Source of the DNA: Neoceratodus forsteri
Lineage: Eukaryota; Chordata; Ceratodontiformes; Ceratodontidae
DNA: 64,000 nt
Assembly (NCBI GenBank): GCA_016271365.2
Contig: CM057459.1
Location: 493,967,501 to 494,031,500 of the forward strand
Direction of reading: 5' to 3'
The position numbers and the translations under genes were made by a program. This document shows, piece by piece, positions 22,261 to 32,569 of this stretch (the stretch's first letter is position 1; each line of letters starts with the position of its first letter). Below the pieces are notes generated by a model. It ran no database searches and was not told where the DNA came from. It saw nothing but the letters and a program-made list of their open reading frames with translations.

Positions 22261-22499
22261 GGAGCCAGGTGTGAAGTTAGTGGGATCCAGGGCCCAGGTG
22301 CAACAGATTGTGCTTTTTCTGTGACAGCAGTCCCGCTTATAGAGGAAGGTGGATTGGAGTGTTCCACTGCAGTTTGTCAGAGCAGAGGGAATAACATTTC
22401 TCTGGGCCAGAAGAGGACCACCAGTATCATTCTGGACCCATCCACCCAAAGTTCATGAATAACCACTGAATCAGAGGGATTGGGGGAAATATGTACAAA

Positions 22500-23015
22500 A
22501 GCTACAACCACAAGGAGAGGAACAATGGATCTTGCCAACAAACTCCGAACCCTGGAGTGAACAAGCAAAAACACAGCAGTTTTGCATTAATTGAAAATGC
22601 ACAAATATCCAACCCTGGATGACTTCTCTGGGTAAAGAGGTCTTCAACCACATCGTCTAGGAGTTCCCACTTGTGGGTTTGTGAAACTGAACTGCTGAGA
22701 CAGTCTGCCATGACATTCAGAAAGCTGGGTAGAAATTTTGCAGTAATGTATATGCTGTGTGCCAGAGTCCACTCCCATACTTGCATGGCTTATTTACAGA
22801 AATGATAGAAGTGTTTTTCTCTTTATTTATTGCGATAATGCATTACACAAAGGTTCTCTGTACACCATCAGAAGATGTCCCTAACTGTAAGGGGCAAAGT
22901 CCCACAGGCCCAGAAGAACAGCCCTCATCTCCAGAATGTTGATGTGGATAGAGTGGTTTAAGAAGCACCACACACCCTGGCTCTTGAGACCACTCATATG
23001 GGAAATGGGTAGCCA
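22500..23015 (-). pseudogene. DIRS RNase H domain and connecting region
   Basis: Immediately past the MITE the minus strand reads HINILEMRAVLLGLWDFAPY (22960-22890; family IN-x-LE-x-RAV). It then reads VWEWTLAHSIYITAKFLPSF, LNVMADCLSSSVSQTHKWEL, and a DVVEDLFTQRSHPGLDIC block. This follows the DIRS pattern of A-x-(H/x)-I-P-G-x-x-N-x-x-AD-x-LSR, then WEL, then GHP-x-x-DLFA. The motifs are displaced among frames, which confirms decay. Confidence 0.8.
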
Positions 23016-23315
23016 TACAAAATGACGATGTCTAACTTCCTGACACACAACATCCAGGTGCCTTTTTCCCCACTCTCAACTGCCCTACAACTATAAAATC
23101 CCAACATGACACTTCCTGATAATTGAAGTATGAGTTTCATGGAAGTGATTATATTTTAGTTATGGGGGTGCGGGGTCTTCAACAGGAACTAAAATACAAT
23201 CACCTCCATGGTGGTCACGCTTCCACTGGTGGGCAGTGTCATGGCAGGATTTTACAGTTGTAGGGCAGTTGAGTGGGATGTTGTGTGTCGGAAAGTTAGA
23301 TGTCGGGATTTTGTA
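23016..23315. mobile_element. TA-flanked MITE (Tc1/mariner-like) with near full-length inverted repeats
   Basis: The element at 23018-23313 is flanked by TA at 23016-23017 and 23314-23315, as expected for Tc1/mariner insertion. The termini are CAAAAT and its complement. The left arm (TGTCTAACTTCCTGACACAC, ACTGCCCTACAACTATAAAA, AAGTGATTATATTTTAGTT) pairs with the right arm over about 140 bp, leaving a loop of only about 20 bp near 23165-23185. It has no coding capacity. It interrupts the DIRS relic, so it is younger than the DIRS insertion. Confidence 0.85.
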
Positions 23316-23329
23316 CTAGACCCTGGGAA

Positions 23330-24060
23330 ACGCACATGTGGAAGTGAGACATAGGAACAATAACAATGGCAGTCTCCATGGGGCCCAGCAGCCAAAGTAC
23401 AGATCTCACAGGTACATGCACCCTAGAGGCAATCAATATTACCTGGGATATCAAAGTGTTGGCATTGGGGTCTGGAAGTAATGCCTGAACTTGAGTCATG
23501 TCCAAGATAGCACCAATAAAGTGAAGGCATTGGCAAGGGGTCAGAACCAGTCTGGGTTGCTTTGACTAGGATACCCAGTTGGTCGAACAACTGACAAATT
23601 GGGTAAAAAGCCTATAGAGCTACTGCCCAGAATAATATCTTGAGGAGACAGTTGTCCAGATAAGAGAATACTAATAAGATTTTCCTGTGTACAGCCATGG
23701 CCAGCACAGCTGAACACTTGGTGAAGACATGTAGTGCCAAGGATAAGTCAAAGGTAAGACATGAATTTGATAAGGCTAACACTTCAGAAGGAAGGGCAGG
23801 TATTGTCAATGGTTGCACAGACTCTTGATGTGCAGATTTGCATATTCAAAGTGCAAAGCCAATCCCTTTATGGGAGCAGAGGAAGGATCCACTGAAGAGA
23901 GGCAAATGAAAAACTTAAGCAATGTATTAATTTAGGTCTTTGAAGTCCAAGATAGGGCACGGATCACTTGTCTTTACAGACTAGGAAATACAATAACTTC
24001 AATAAAAAAAATTGGGTTAATTTCACCCTGAAGTATGGGTTGAATAACCTTCTTGTATTA
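23330..24060 (-). pseudogene. DIRS reverse transcriptase, inactivated
   Basis: The minus-strand translation shows KTSDPCPILDFKDLN (family pattern K-T-G-x-x-RPI-x-D-x-R-x-LN), then LSLALHVFTKCSAVLAM (family FGLS-AP-x-VFT-K) and FSYLDNCLLK. The last should be the catalytic YLDD followed by WL, so D has become N (plus strand 23650-23664). It continues to an LVLSWT/GAILD-like block and HFHMCVSQG, where the RT ends and the MITE begins. Several stops lie upstream of 23900. Confidence 0.8.
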
Positions 24061-24255
24061 GAGTACAGACTTAGGTCTGCAGGACTGATAAGTGCTCTGC
24101 ACAGTAGTGACAAGAGTTGGGAGAATACACAGGATGGGTACCGTTAGTTCCAGTGCATGACACTCTCCTGAATAATATTAAGAACCAACCCATCTTATGG
24201 GGGCTCTTCTTCCATTTTGTTAGAAACAGGGAAATCCTGGCACTTTCCTGAATCC

Positions 24256-25122
24256 TCAGGGGCAAAGGGGTGGAAGGGAATCAGATGGTGGAGGAGAAGG
24301 AAGTGGGGACACCACCCGCTCCTTGACCTTTAGGGGCCATAAAATGGGCACCTGGGGATTGAAGCTTGGGGGGCAGAAGCCATAGCTGCAGACCAACCAG
24401 GACCCTGTTAATAGGAGCCCCTGTAAAATGAACACCCACCAAGCCCATTTAAAGCCTAAGGAGTAAGGGAAAGGAGGAAAGAGTACTTTTTTTAAAACCT
24501 GTGACTTCTTTAATGCGAGCTCCAAATCATGGCCGAACAATTTATGGACATGAAAAGGTAAGTTAAGGACTGAATGTTAAATATCAGTAGCGAAACCAGC
24601 AAAACACAGCCATGAATTACACTGAAGGCAGATACAAGATGTGGCAGCATAAGAGGAAGAATCAGAGGTGCCATAAGCAAAATGCAGTAAATGCTTGCCT
24701 GCCTCTTATTTATGTGCAACACATTGCTGGACATCAGGCGAAGCAGAGCCCTCAGGCAATTCATCCACCACAGCAGAAAAAGATTTCCAAGGGCTATTCT
24801 GATATTTAATCATGTAAGCCTGGTAACTGGCAATACTGGGGCTCAGTGAGGCAGACACATACTCCCATTTGCATATAACATCTAATATACTGGATTCTTT
24901 ATCAGGGTGCAAATAGCAAACATGATGAGGAGCCCAGGATCTATTATGAGTATCCACAATAACCACCAAGTCAGTTTCAGGCTGGGTGGTATAAAAAGCC
25001 TTAGTAAAGGAGATTGAATATAGTTTATCTGCCTCGTGAGGAACAGCTGTTAATGTACTCAGCCTATGCCATGCAGCCATGGCAGCATCCTCCAGAGCAA
25101 AGTAAATGGGAGGAATGACCAC
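24256..25122 (-). pseudogene. DIRS gag-like protein, fragment
   Basis: The 139-residue frame 25122-24706 contains VPHEADKLYS, then SILDVICKWEYVSASLSPSI, SYQAYMIKYQ and LPEGSASPDVQQCV. This matches the pattern in DIRS gag and the related LAP2-alpha C-terminal domain: a D-(S/R)-x-LD-x-(V/I) segment, then a Y-S(S/A)A-L-x-I-x-(N/S)YQA helix, then a YQ-x-x-LW-like helix. A second frame, 24540-24256, begins FGHDLELALKK, which fits the segment after the domain. The two are out of frame, so the gene is broken. Confidence 0.7.
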
Positions 25123-25125
25123 AGA

Positions 25126-26156
25126 CGTGTCCCCACCCCCCGGGTGCTTACCTGAATCACACCCATTCTCCCATTATTCTTCCATTGCCTGCTAGTGTCC
25201 CGCTCTTCTCATCACCACAGCCCAGGTTCCAGGTGCTCCCCAAAGTCCCTAAACAACCCTGCTAGTTATTTTAGCCAAGTTTAGGCTTAAACCTTAAGTT
25301 GCAATTTACTGCCACTCTTTGCTGCTTCCCGAGCAGGCGAGCAATTGTGCATATGCCAGGAAGGCATTTTGATATTCTACCGCCCACTGGTTTTGCGGTC
25401 ATTCATAGAATGCAACATTGGCTCCGGCGCCCCTCCTCAGTTCATTGGAGGCCGGTGACCTTAGCAATGTGGTAGAGAAGCCGCCTTGGTAGCTAATTGT
25501 AAAGTTTGAGAAAAGGGGCTTAGATGAGGCTCATAAATATGCATACACCCATCATTAATATTCATAAGCTGCTGCCTGCCGCCTAGGGTGACAGTGTTTC
25601 AGTGGCAGCGACAGCAAAAGCATGGGGTACAATTACATGTATGTGGGCTCATGTGAAAGGGCACAAAAAGGGCTATATTACTGTGGGGGGTTGAAATTAA
25701 CACAGTTTATTGCTTGGCTGCACCAGAACTTTAAATTAATGGAACTGCATAAATTGTACAAAATCTTTAACTGCAACCATCATCTTGTCAGCTTATTAGC
25801 CAATCACGAACTGGGATTTCAGCCAGGGATTTGTGGGAATTGGCACAGATTTTGGGGAGATGAATCAGGGGTTAGTTTCTGGTGCCTAAAATGCAACTAA
25901 TTAAGAGATTGAGACTGTGATTGACAGCTTACGCAGCCAACTGGATTCCTTGAATCCTGCCCTTTATAACAGAGGGTTTGTTTGAACTTTTGGAGACTGA
26001 GGCAGATCTGTTTAGTCTCCAGCTCAAACCACTGAGGAGAGAGAAGCTTCTAGGCTCTGTGGGGATTCACACAGGAGAGGCCTGGCTTTGCCTTCTGTGG
26101 TCTCTTCTGGTCCAAAAGCCTTCTGTGGTCTCCTCTGGTCCTGAGGAGGCCCACGA
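25126..26156. other. Unassigned stretch upstream of the 85-bp tandem repeat
   Basis: No gene is seen. A short direct duplication, CCTTCTGTGGTCTC followed by TCTGGTCC, lies at about 26090-26140. Sequence just after the DIRS gag could be its decayed 5' region, but no motif supports this. Confidence 0.35.
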
Positions 26157-26459
26157 AGAAAATCGTCACTGGTGGTCTTGAGGGTGCATGGAGCCCTCCC
26201 CTGAGGAACTGTAAACGAAACCGTGCCCAGCAGCCCTACGGAGAAAATCGTCGTTGGTGGTCTTGAGGGTGCATGGAGCCCTCCCCCAAGGAACTGTAAA
26301 TGAAACCGTGCCCAGCAGCCCCACGGAGAAAATTGTTGCTGGTGGTCTTGAGGGTGCATGGAGCCCTCCCCCGAGGAACCGTAAACGAAACCATGCCCAG
26401 GTACATCCCTTTGTCGGCTAAGAAGCCACGCTGCTCGGCTACCGGAAGACTGTGTTGCT
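26157..26459 (+). repeat. Three tandem 85-bp monomers plus a 3' extension
   Basis: GCATGGAGCCCTCCCC begins at 26186, 26271 and 26356, a period of exactly 85 bp. Each monomer holds GGTGGTCTTGAGGGTGCATG and GAAACC(G/A)TGCCCAG. The last monomer runs into a unique extension ending GACTGTGTTGCT at 26459. The last monomer plus extension is repeated at 27436-27582. Confidence 0.9.
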
Positions 26460-27435
26460 TTAAGTGTCATTTTTGTCCCCACATGTATGCTGATAGTTTT
26501 TATGGGGCATACTTTTATTGAAACTCATGAGCCTCCTAGCTGCTAATGTTGTTACCTTAAGAGTTTTTATGGGACACACCTGAAGTGCAATGAAATTTTC
26601 CAAATGTGCCTTGTAGCTGCTGCTGCTCTATCTTTTTGCTACCTCGCATCTCTAGTTTATATGGGGCAAAATTGTGTTTTATGAATACTGTATACCGGGC
26701 GTTTTGTTTATCTTTGCCCCCAAATGAGGCTTTTTCTGCTTTTAAACTATAGGAGCCTTTTAGCTACTGAGACTGTTGTACAGCAGGGGTGTTTGCAGCG
26801 ATGTTAGCGATGTATGGTAGCCCAGCCTGGTTAAAAACTTTAAACGAGCTCCGAGCTCCCGGCTACCAATACCTACTTGTAAAATGGAGGGGTCACAAGC
26901 CTTTGTCTAGCAGGGGTTAAAGCCTTTGTTACACTAGCTACCATATTTTTTTTTTTTTTTTTTTTTGGCGTCAGTCTCCCATCTTGAATAATATTTCCCC
27001 CGCGAGTCCCTTACCTGGTTACCTGCTTCCCTGCTCCTTACTCTCTGCCCGGGGTGCACAGCAAAAAAAAAAAACTTAATTACTACTTAAATCATTTTAA
27101 GGCTTTCCCCGCTCTTATTTTCGTAGTTTCTACCTTCCAAAGTGCCACGCGGACGCACTGCAGGGGAACACGCTGCACCAAAGTCTATAATAAAAATAAA
27201 ACAAGAAGGGCTAATCAAGTTCTAGGGGCATTTTTGTAATATTCTAAGCCAAAGTGCTAGTGGCAAGCAGCAGGGGACTCACTACTACCGTTACCAAATT
27301 CCTCCACGAGACTGCGCTTTCCATTTGTAGCTAAAACAACTCATCCTGTGTTAATTTTCTGTACGGTCTGTCTGCCCCCCCCCCAAATACGACCACGCTT
27401 GCTCCCTATAAATACCTGTTCTTTGTCTTCTTTCT
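26460..27435 (+). other. 976-bp spacer between two copies of a 147-bp direct repeat
   Basis: The block contains a 22-bp T run near 26946, a TATAAATA box-like word at about 27408 and a pyrimidine tract ending TTTCTCAG directly before the second repeat copy. No long coding frame is convincing. It may be an insertion into the tandem repeat, or the body of a promoter region with the repeats on each side. Confidence 0.35.
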
Positions 27436-27582
27436 CAGCAGCCCCACAGAGAAATACGCGCTGGTGGTCTTGAGGGTGCATGGAGCCCTCCCCCGAGGAA
27501 CCATAAACGAAACCGTGCCCAGGTACATCCCTTTGTCGGCTAAGAAGCCATGCTGCTCGGCTACCAGAAGACTGTGTTGCTG
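27436..27582 (+). repeat. Second copy of the 147-bp repeat (monomer plus extension)
   Basis: It matches 26313-26459 from CAGCAGCCCCAC to GACTGTGTTGCT with only a few differences and the same 147-bp length. It lies just upstream of the LINE leader, in the same orientation. Confidence 0.9.
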
Positions 27583-28080
27583 CCCCGCTGACGCTTCACG
27601 TCAGCTGCCCCGCCGCCCCCACCACCACCTTTGGCGAGCAGTCCATTTTATAGTATTGAGCATGTGACTGATTTTAACCTATCAGTCTACTTTTTCACCC
27701 GCAGCTTATCAGAGCTCTCCACTAGCGGTCACTACAGCAATTCCCTATTTCTGGCTGCATTTAAATTCCCCCTCTTGTTGCATCATGCCACTCATAGACT
27801 TTAAACAAATGCTAGGGATTGCATGCTTAACCCAAATCCACTGCCTGGCCCCCCAAACCTCTCACCTCTATACTGCCACCCTATTCACAGCTCCACCACC
27901 ATAAATGGCCAATCCTCCCTGGGGACACTCTGTTCCTGGATTCCTGGCCCATCCATCATCCCCCCATCCTTCTACTCTGGGCTGGCCATTTTAAAACTAC
28001 ACTCATCGGGCTTTTTCCCTCAGCATCCCCTAACGCACCCACCCCACTGCAAGCCTATAAAAACACTATCTAACCTAAAA

Positions 28081-28191
28081 ATGGTACTAACCCTACCACT
28101 CCTACTCGCTGGGGACATTGAGTTGAATCCCGGACCTGCCACCAGCACCTACCAAACACCAACCCCCACTGGTAATTACCCAAAGGCCTAA
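28081..28191 (+). pseudogene. 2A-like ribosome-skipping peptide at the LINE leader
   Basis: From the methionine at 28081 the frame reads MVLTLPLLLAGDIELNPGP. The canonical 2A signature D-(V/I)-E-x-N-P-G-P is complete, with the final proline codon at 28135-28137. A hydrophobic leucine-rich lead-in precedes it, as in other 2A peptides. In known APE-type LINEs such peptides sit at the N-terminus of the RT polyprotein and cause ribosome skipping between G and P. Here the frame is lost by an indel before the endonuclease begins (frame 28188), so it is no longer joined to it. An upstream extension to 27823 is open but looks like leader. Confidence 0.85.
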
Positions 28192-28955
28192 CAATTACCC
28201 ATCTAAACATTCTCAGTCTCCTACAAAAAATGCCCCTACTACAAACCCTAGTCCAATCACTATGCCCTGACGTCCTAATTCTCACCAAGACCTGGCTGGA
28301 ACCTCACAACTCAGATGCTGAAGTAGCTCTTCCTGGTTACTCCATCTATCGGCAGGACCGCCCTGGCACTAAGAGAGGCGGTGGCACAGCCATTTATGTA
28401 TCTTCCAAAGTACTATTCTCACCTGTCCCGCTACCTACCTCCCTGGACAACATCGACTCCTCACTAATCAAAATCTCAATACCCCATTCGGTCCCAATCT
28501 TTATAGCTGGGTCCTATTGCTCCCCGGACTCCCTCTTAAATTCCGTAGCTACTCACCTGGACACCCTAAAAACAATCACCTCAGGTGGAGAGCTCCACAT
28601 CCTAGGTGATTTCAATTTAAACTGGCTCACTAGTGCTAGCACCAAACTCCGAAACCATGTAGCTAGCTTAAATCTGACCCAACTCATCACCGAGCCCATG
28701 CGACTAAACCTCAAAACGCAAAATCACTCCCTGCTCTATCTGGCCCTCACCTCTCACCCTCACAGGATTATAACCTCAGGCCTCCTTCCAGACTCACTGA
28801 GCGACCGCCATATGATATATATAATACGTAAAGTATTCAAAGCCAAGTCACCCCCTCCAAAAACGCTCCTTATTAGATCTTATAAATCTCTCAACCTCGA
28901 TGGCCTCCTACAAGACCTAACTAACTTGGATTGGTCTTGTACATATCCAAGGCCC
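28188..28955 (+). pseudogene. LINE apurinic/apyrimidinic-type endonuclease domain
   Basis: The frame is open from 28176 and continues through Met 28230. Motifs counted from that Met: LCPDVLILTKTWL (11-23, normally ETWL, here K for the metal-binding E), GYSIYRQDR near 36-44, GGGTAIYV near 50-57, HILGDFNLNW (123-132, with catalytic D and N) and LSDRHM (190-195, normally SDH). The domain nicks target DNA for target-primed reverse transcription. Replacement of the catalytic glutamate and the altered SDH make activity doubtful. The frame shifts just after 28955 into frame 2. Confidence 0.8.
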
Positions 28956-28960
28956 CTTCC

Positions 28961-29250
28961 ATGGATCTCGCTTTTGACTTCTTTAGGACAAAAGTTCTTG
29001 CCGTCTGGGATAAATATGCCCCACCAAGAAAGGTTAGACTAAGAGGAGCTCACCTGCCGTAGATCACTGCTAACCTTATGGAACATCTCCGTGTCAGAGA
29101 CCAGGCATGGAAAGCATATAAGACATCGGGGAGACACGTCGATCACCTACGCTATCGAACGCTTAGAAATGCCTGCACCAGGCATATCCGCCAGGCTAAA
29201 GCTCATTACTTCACCTCATCCTCAAAACAATCTAAATCATCCAGCCAAGT
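28961..29250 (+). pseudogene. LINE endonuclease-RT linker
   Basis: In the frame starting at 28961 the translation is MDLAFDFFRTKVLAVWDKYA, PPRKVRLRGAH, a stop near 29053, then MEHLRVRDQAWKAYKTSG and LRYRTLRNACTRHIRQAKAH with YFTS. The P-x-(K/R) then R-D-x-AWK...Y...LRN-x-x-x-x-x-IR-x-AK-x-x-Y(F/Y) pattern is the usual linker before LINE RTs. The frame then changes again near 29250. Confidence 0.8.
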
Positions 29251-30293
29251 TCTGGAGGTCTATAGAATCACTTTCTCCCCACCCAGCCACCCACTCCAGC
29301 CCTAGATGTGGGAGGCTCCATCCTAACGAACCACTAGCAGTTGCCATGGCTTTCAACTCAGTGTTTTCAAGCAGTGGGTCCCCTCACAATTCCAATCCTC
29401 CACCTGCCATACAAAACGTAACACCCTCACCCTCTCCCATGCCAACCTCTCTCCCGGTTTTCTCCTTCTCTCTGGTTACCCCACCAGAAGTACTCAAAGC
29501 CCTGACTGCCCGAAATCCCTCCAAAGGTAGATGCACCACAGGCATGGATGCCAAAATGCTCTACCTTTCTGCACCAGCCATTGCCATGCCCCTAGCGTCC
29601 CTTTTCAACCTCTCTTTTACCACTGCCTCTATACCTTTAAAATGGAAGCATGCCACAGTTATCCCCCTCCTGAAAAGTGGTGACCCATCCTCCCCAAGTA
29701 ACTACCGCCCAATCTCCCTTCTACCCACCCTAGCCAAAATCCAGGAACATCTCATCCTCTCGCAACTCTCTACCTTCCTTGACTCCTCCTCCTTCTTCAC
29801 CCCTTACCAGTCTGGTTTTAGAAAATCCCACTCCACTGTCACGTCCCTCCTCAGACTCACAGATTCCATCCTCACAGGCATGGATAAAAGGCACATCACA
29901 TCTGCCATTTTCATCGACCTAGCCAAGGCGTTTGACACAGTCTCACATACCCTCCTTCTGTCTAAACTCTCTAAGGCAGGCCTTTCCAGTGCGGCCATGC
30001 GCTGGTTCAACTCATACCTGTGTGGCCGGTCCCAATCGGTAAAAATTGGTGCCTTCACCTCAAACCCCCTCCCTGTCTCCATCGGTGTCCCCCAAGGCTC
30101 TGTCCTTGGTCCTATCTTATTCTCCATTTTTCTCAACTACCTCCCTTCAATCTGCCAGCATGCTGACATTCATATGTACGCAGACGACACAGTCCTGTAT
30201 GCATCAGGTCTCTCCCCAAGGATGTTGCTTCTAAGATCCAGCAAGACTTCACTAAAGTACAGCACTGGTTTCGTCAAAACCAACTTATCCTAA
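29247..30293 (+). pseudogene. LINE reverse transcriptase domain
   Basis: Motifs occur in order: VIPLLKSGD and SNYRPISLLPTLAKI (about 29660-29740), SGFRKSHSTVTSLL (29810-29850), FIDLAKAFDTVSH with the motif A aspartate (29910-29948), GVPQGSVLGPILFSIF (30083-30130) and MYADDTVLYASG with an intact YADD (30174-30209). Shortly after YADD the frame shifts. The core is otherwise uninterrupted for about 350 codons, so this is the best preserved RT in the window. Confidence 0.9.
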
Positions 30294-30960
30294 ATGCCAG
30301 AAAAATGATTGCCGTGACTTTTGGCACACGACAAAGACTCTCCTGCCTCTCCGCTTTCCCCATTCTTAAAACACTCGATGGGACCCCTCTAGAAGTCTGT
30401 ACCTCCTTCAGATACCTAGGGGTCTGGCTGGACCAACACCTTGACTTTTCCACGCACGTCGATGCAACACACAAAAAACTGCTCCCTAGGCTGCGGGCAC
30501 TATACTGGAACCGTAGCTGCATCCCTCTGCCTGCCCGCAAAGTGATTCTACAGAAAATGATACTCCCTATTTTTGACTACAGGGACGTAGTCTATAGTTC
30601 TGCCCCTAAATCCACTCTGGCTAGACTGGACCCTCTCTTCAACTCCTTCTGCCGCTTTGCACTGGTCCCCCCTCCACTCACCACTGCGACCAATACAGTC
30701 GCCTAAACCTACCCTCCCTCGCAAATAGACGCCATTACCACTGCAATAGACTCACAGCCAAATTCTGGACCCAGTTACTGCCCTCCTACTTAGCCTCTAC
30801 CCTAACAGCCCAAAAACCAACAGCCTACTCACTCAAGAATTTCGACTCCTGCCTACTGCAAATCCCACACATGGCCACCTCTGCTGGACAGTCAGCTTTT
30901 AGTGTCCGGCTCACCAAAACTATGGAACTCCCTGCCGGCTGACATCCGCTGTCCCTCCTC
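30240..30960 (+). pseudogene. LINE RT thumb and C-terminal region
   Basis: In the frame after the shift: QLILNARKMIAVTFGT, FRYLGVWLDQHLDFSTHV (the YLG motif after YADD), then RALYWNRSCIPLPARKVIL, DYRDVVYSSAP and LDPLFNSFCRFAL. After a stop at 30706 the sequence still resembles TKTMELPAG, a shifted form of the PKLWNSLP block near 30910-30945. This matches the C-terminal half of CR1-superfamily proteins. Confidence 0.8.
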
Positions 30961-31391
30961 GGATACAAATTCCTTCTAAAAGGTCTAGTCCCCACAAGCT
31001 GCATATGTCAACTTGACGTACACTAGCATGGGCCATGTCAAGCTGGTGTGCACAATGTAAGGACCAACCACCCAATATAATCTATGTTACCCACCCAAAT
31101 GCTTAACTATCAAATTTTTGATGATCTCTTATTCTTATTTCTGCCTACTATTATGCTGTTCACTCTGTTTCTTGCCTCCTGTACATACAATTTCTTAGAT
31201 TATAGTATTTCACTGTAATAATGAAACCTTGTACATATTGTATGTTACCTATGAAATTTTCGCTGTTCTACAATTTATTGTTACTAGTATGTTATATCCC
31301 GTTTTCCCTCCTCCCCCAGGACACATCTGGAATCGAGCGGTAGTCTGCTAAGTATGTCTTTCCTGGTAAAACTTTTAAATAAATAAATAAA

Positions 31392-32110
31392 AGGGGATCA
31401 GAATCTGAAAACTGCCTTCCTGCAGGCCGAAGGGTTGCTCAGCAAGTTGGCTGAGATTGCAACTGGCCACAAACCAAAGAGCAAAACAGAAAGTTTAATG
31501 TTTTTTTCAGTTAAATGTGCTGAGGCCTACTGTGTGTGAAGAGACTACAATTCAGGGACTCCTGCTTGCCAAAAGGGAGCCTGCTTTATTCAGCAACTCG
31601 CTTGACTACCAGCTGTAAGTTTCACTAGCCAAAGAACTGAACCTGTCCAGAGACATTCATCCTACATCGGGCCTTTGCCATTTTGGCCCATGTGGCTTGT
31701 TCCTGTACCAGAGAGTTTTCTGGCGAGAGACCAGGTCTGGGGATTCAGTCCCTGTGCAGCTAATCAATGCAGTTTGTGGCCACCTACTGGGAAAGGCCAT
31801 GAAGCAGAGGTGAGTCATGTCAGCCCAGGTCCCCATGAGCAGCAACTGCAAGGAACAGGTTTTCATTTCACCAGTAGAACCAGAGTCTAATCCATAAACA
31901 GGTCACTTGTCCTCAACTTCCCCTTCTTACATATCCAGAAGGGCAGGATTATGTTCACCCTCTTGTACTATGGTTGAGGAACAGGATGGACCACAGGGGC
32001 CACAGGCTACTGAAGCAGTGGTTTCAGGGGACACAGGGTCAGGGACCACAGTCTTAGAGAAACCCACAGATGACATCAGCTGAAATAATGGTAGGGGCTT
32101 ATCTCATGAC
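31392..32110. other. Unassigned stretch after the LINE tail
   Basis: The block has overlapping short frames on both strands, as expected by chance. No splice-bounded exon or repeat family was recognised. Confidence 0.4.
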
Positions 32111-32235
32111 AGAGTTATTGGGCCCAATTTTAAGAGCCCTTAGAGCGACAAAAAAGTTCCATTGCTCTAAGGGTTGCAACAAACTCTGGGAGCACCAGGG
32201 ACCCTGCACCCAATTTTACAAAAAGCAGGGTCCCT
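32111..32235. repeat. Pair of short hairpins at the edge of a foldback/tandem element
   Basis: GCCCTTAGAGC pairs with GCTCTAAGGG at about 32138-32175, and GGGACCCTGC pairs with GCAGGGTCCC at about 32200-32232. They precede the CCCTGGTGGTCTAGTGG tandem repeat. A comparable hairpin-rich block precedes the same tandem repeat at 58545. Confidence 0.6.
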
Positions 32236-32569
32236 GCACTGAAATCCCCAGGTCTGCCACAAGTGACAAGCTGCACCAAACAGTTGGCACACTGCAGACG
32301 TTGCCGCAGGGATCTGCCCCCCCCCACCTGGTGCAACACTAAAGAGGCTGGGATAGCATGGGAAGGGGGAAGAAACACCATGCCAGGAGGGGAACAGGGG
32401 CATAAGGGGCATGGGAGGTGGCAGTGGGGGTGTCGGGAGGGACAGTTTGCCAACAGGTACAGTAATGTGGCAGCTGCAGAATGGGATTGCAGAGCGCAGC
32501 TGCAGTGTACTGTAATATACGTCAAGTGCAGTTGCAGTGTACTGTAATATACAGTAAAAGTACATGATA

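Larger units (their letters stand above)
21741..25125 (-). mobile_element. DIRS-type tyrosine recombinase retrotransposon, decayed
   Basis: On the minus strand the order is gag-like (25122-24256), reverse transcriptase (about 24060-23330), RNase H (23015-22700), a connecting region (22700-22300) and tyrosine recombinase (22260-21741). This order and the recombinase in place of an integrase define DIRS. All domains contain stops and frameshifts. A TA-flanked MITE sits exactly at the RT/RNase H junction. The terminal repeats and the C-terminal recombinase catalytic residues were not found, so the element is truncated at its 3' side. Confidence 0.85.
27583..31391 (+). mobile_element. CR1-superfamily LINE (Rex1/L2-like) with 2A-like peptide, nearly full length but broken
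   Basis: This is the longest LINE in the window. The order is a leader, a 2A-like peptide (28111-28137), an apurinic-type endonuclease (28188-28950), a linker, RT (29250-30290), post-RT domain (30290-30960) and a 3' region ending in an (AAAT)n tail at 31371-31391. The 5' edge is uncertain and may include the repeats at 26157-27582. Frame changes near 28150, 28955, 29250 and 30210, plus a stop near 29053, make it a pseudogene. A related 3' end is at 59925-60510. The clade is assigned from motifs by eye. Confidence 0.85.

Noticed and set aside
27400..27450. TATAAATA followed by a TTTCTCAG acceptor-like site, as a host promoter or exon
   Set aside because: No host coding sequence follows. The downstream sequence is the LINE leader, so any role would belong to the LINE.
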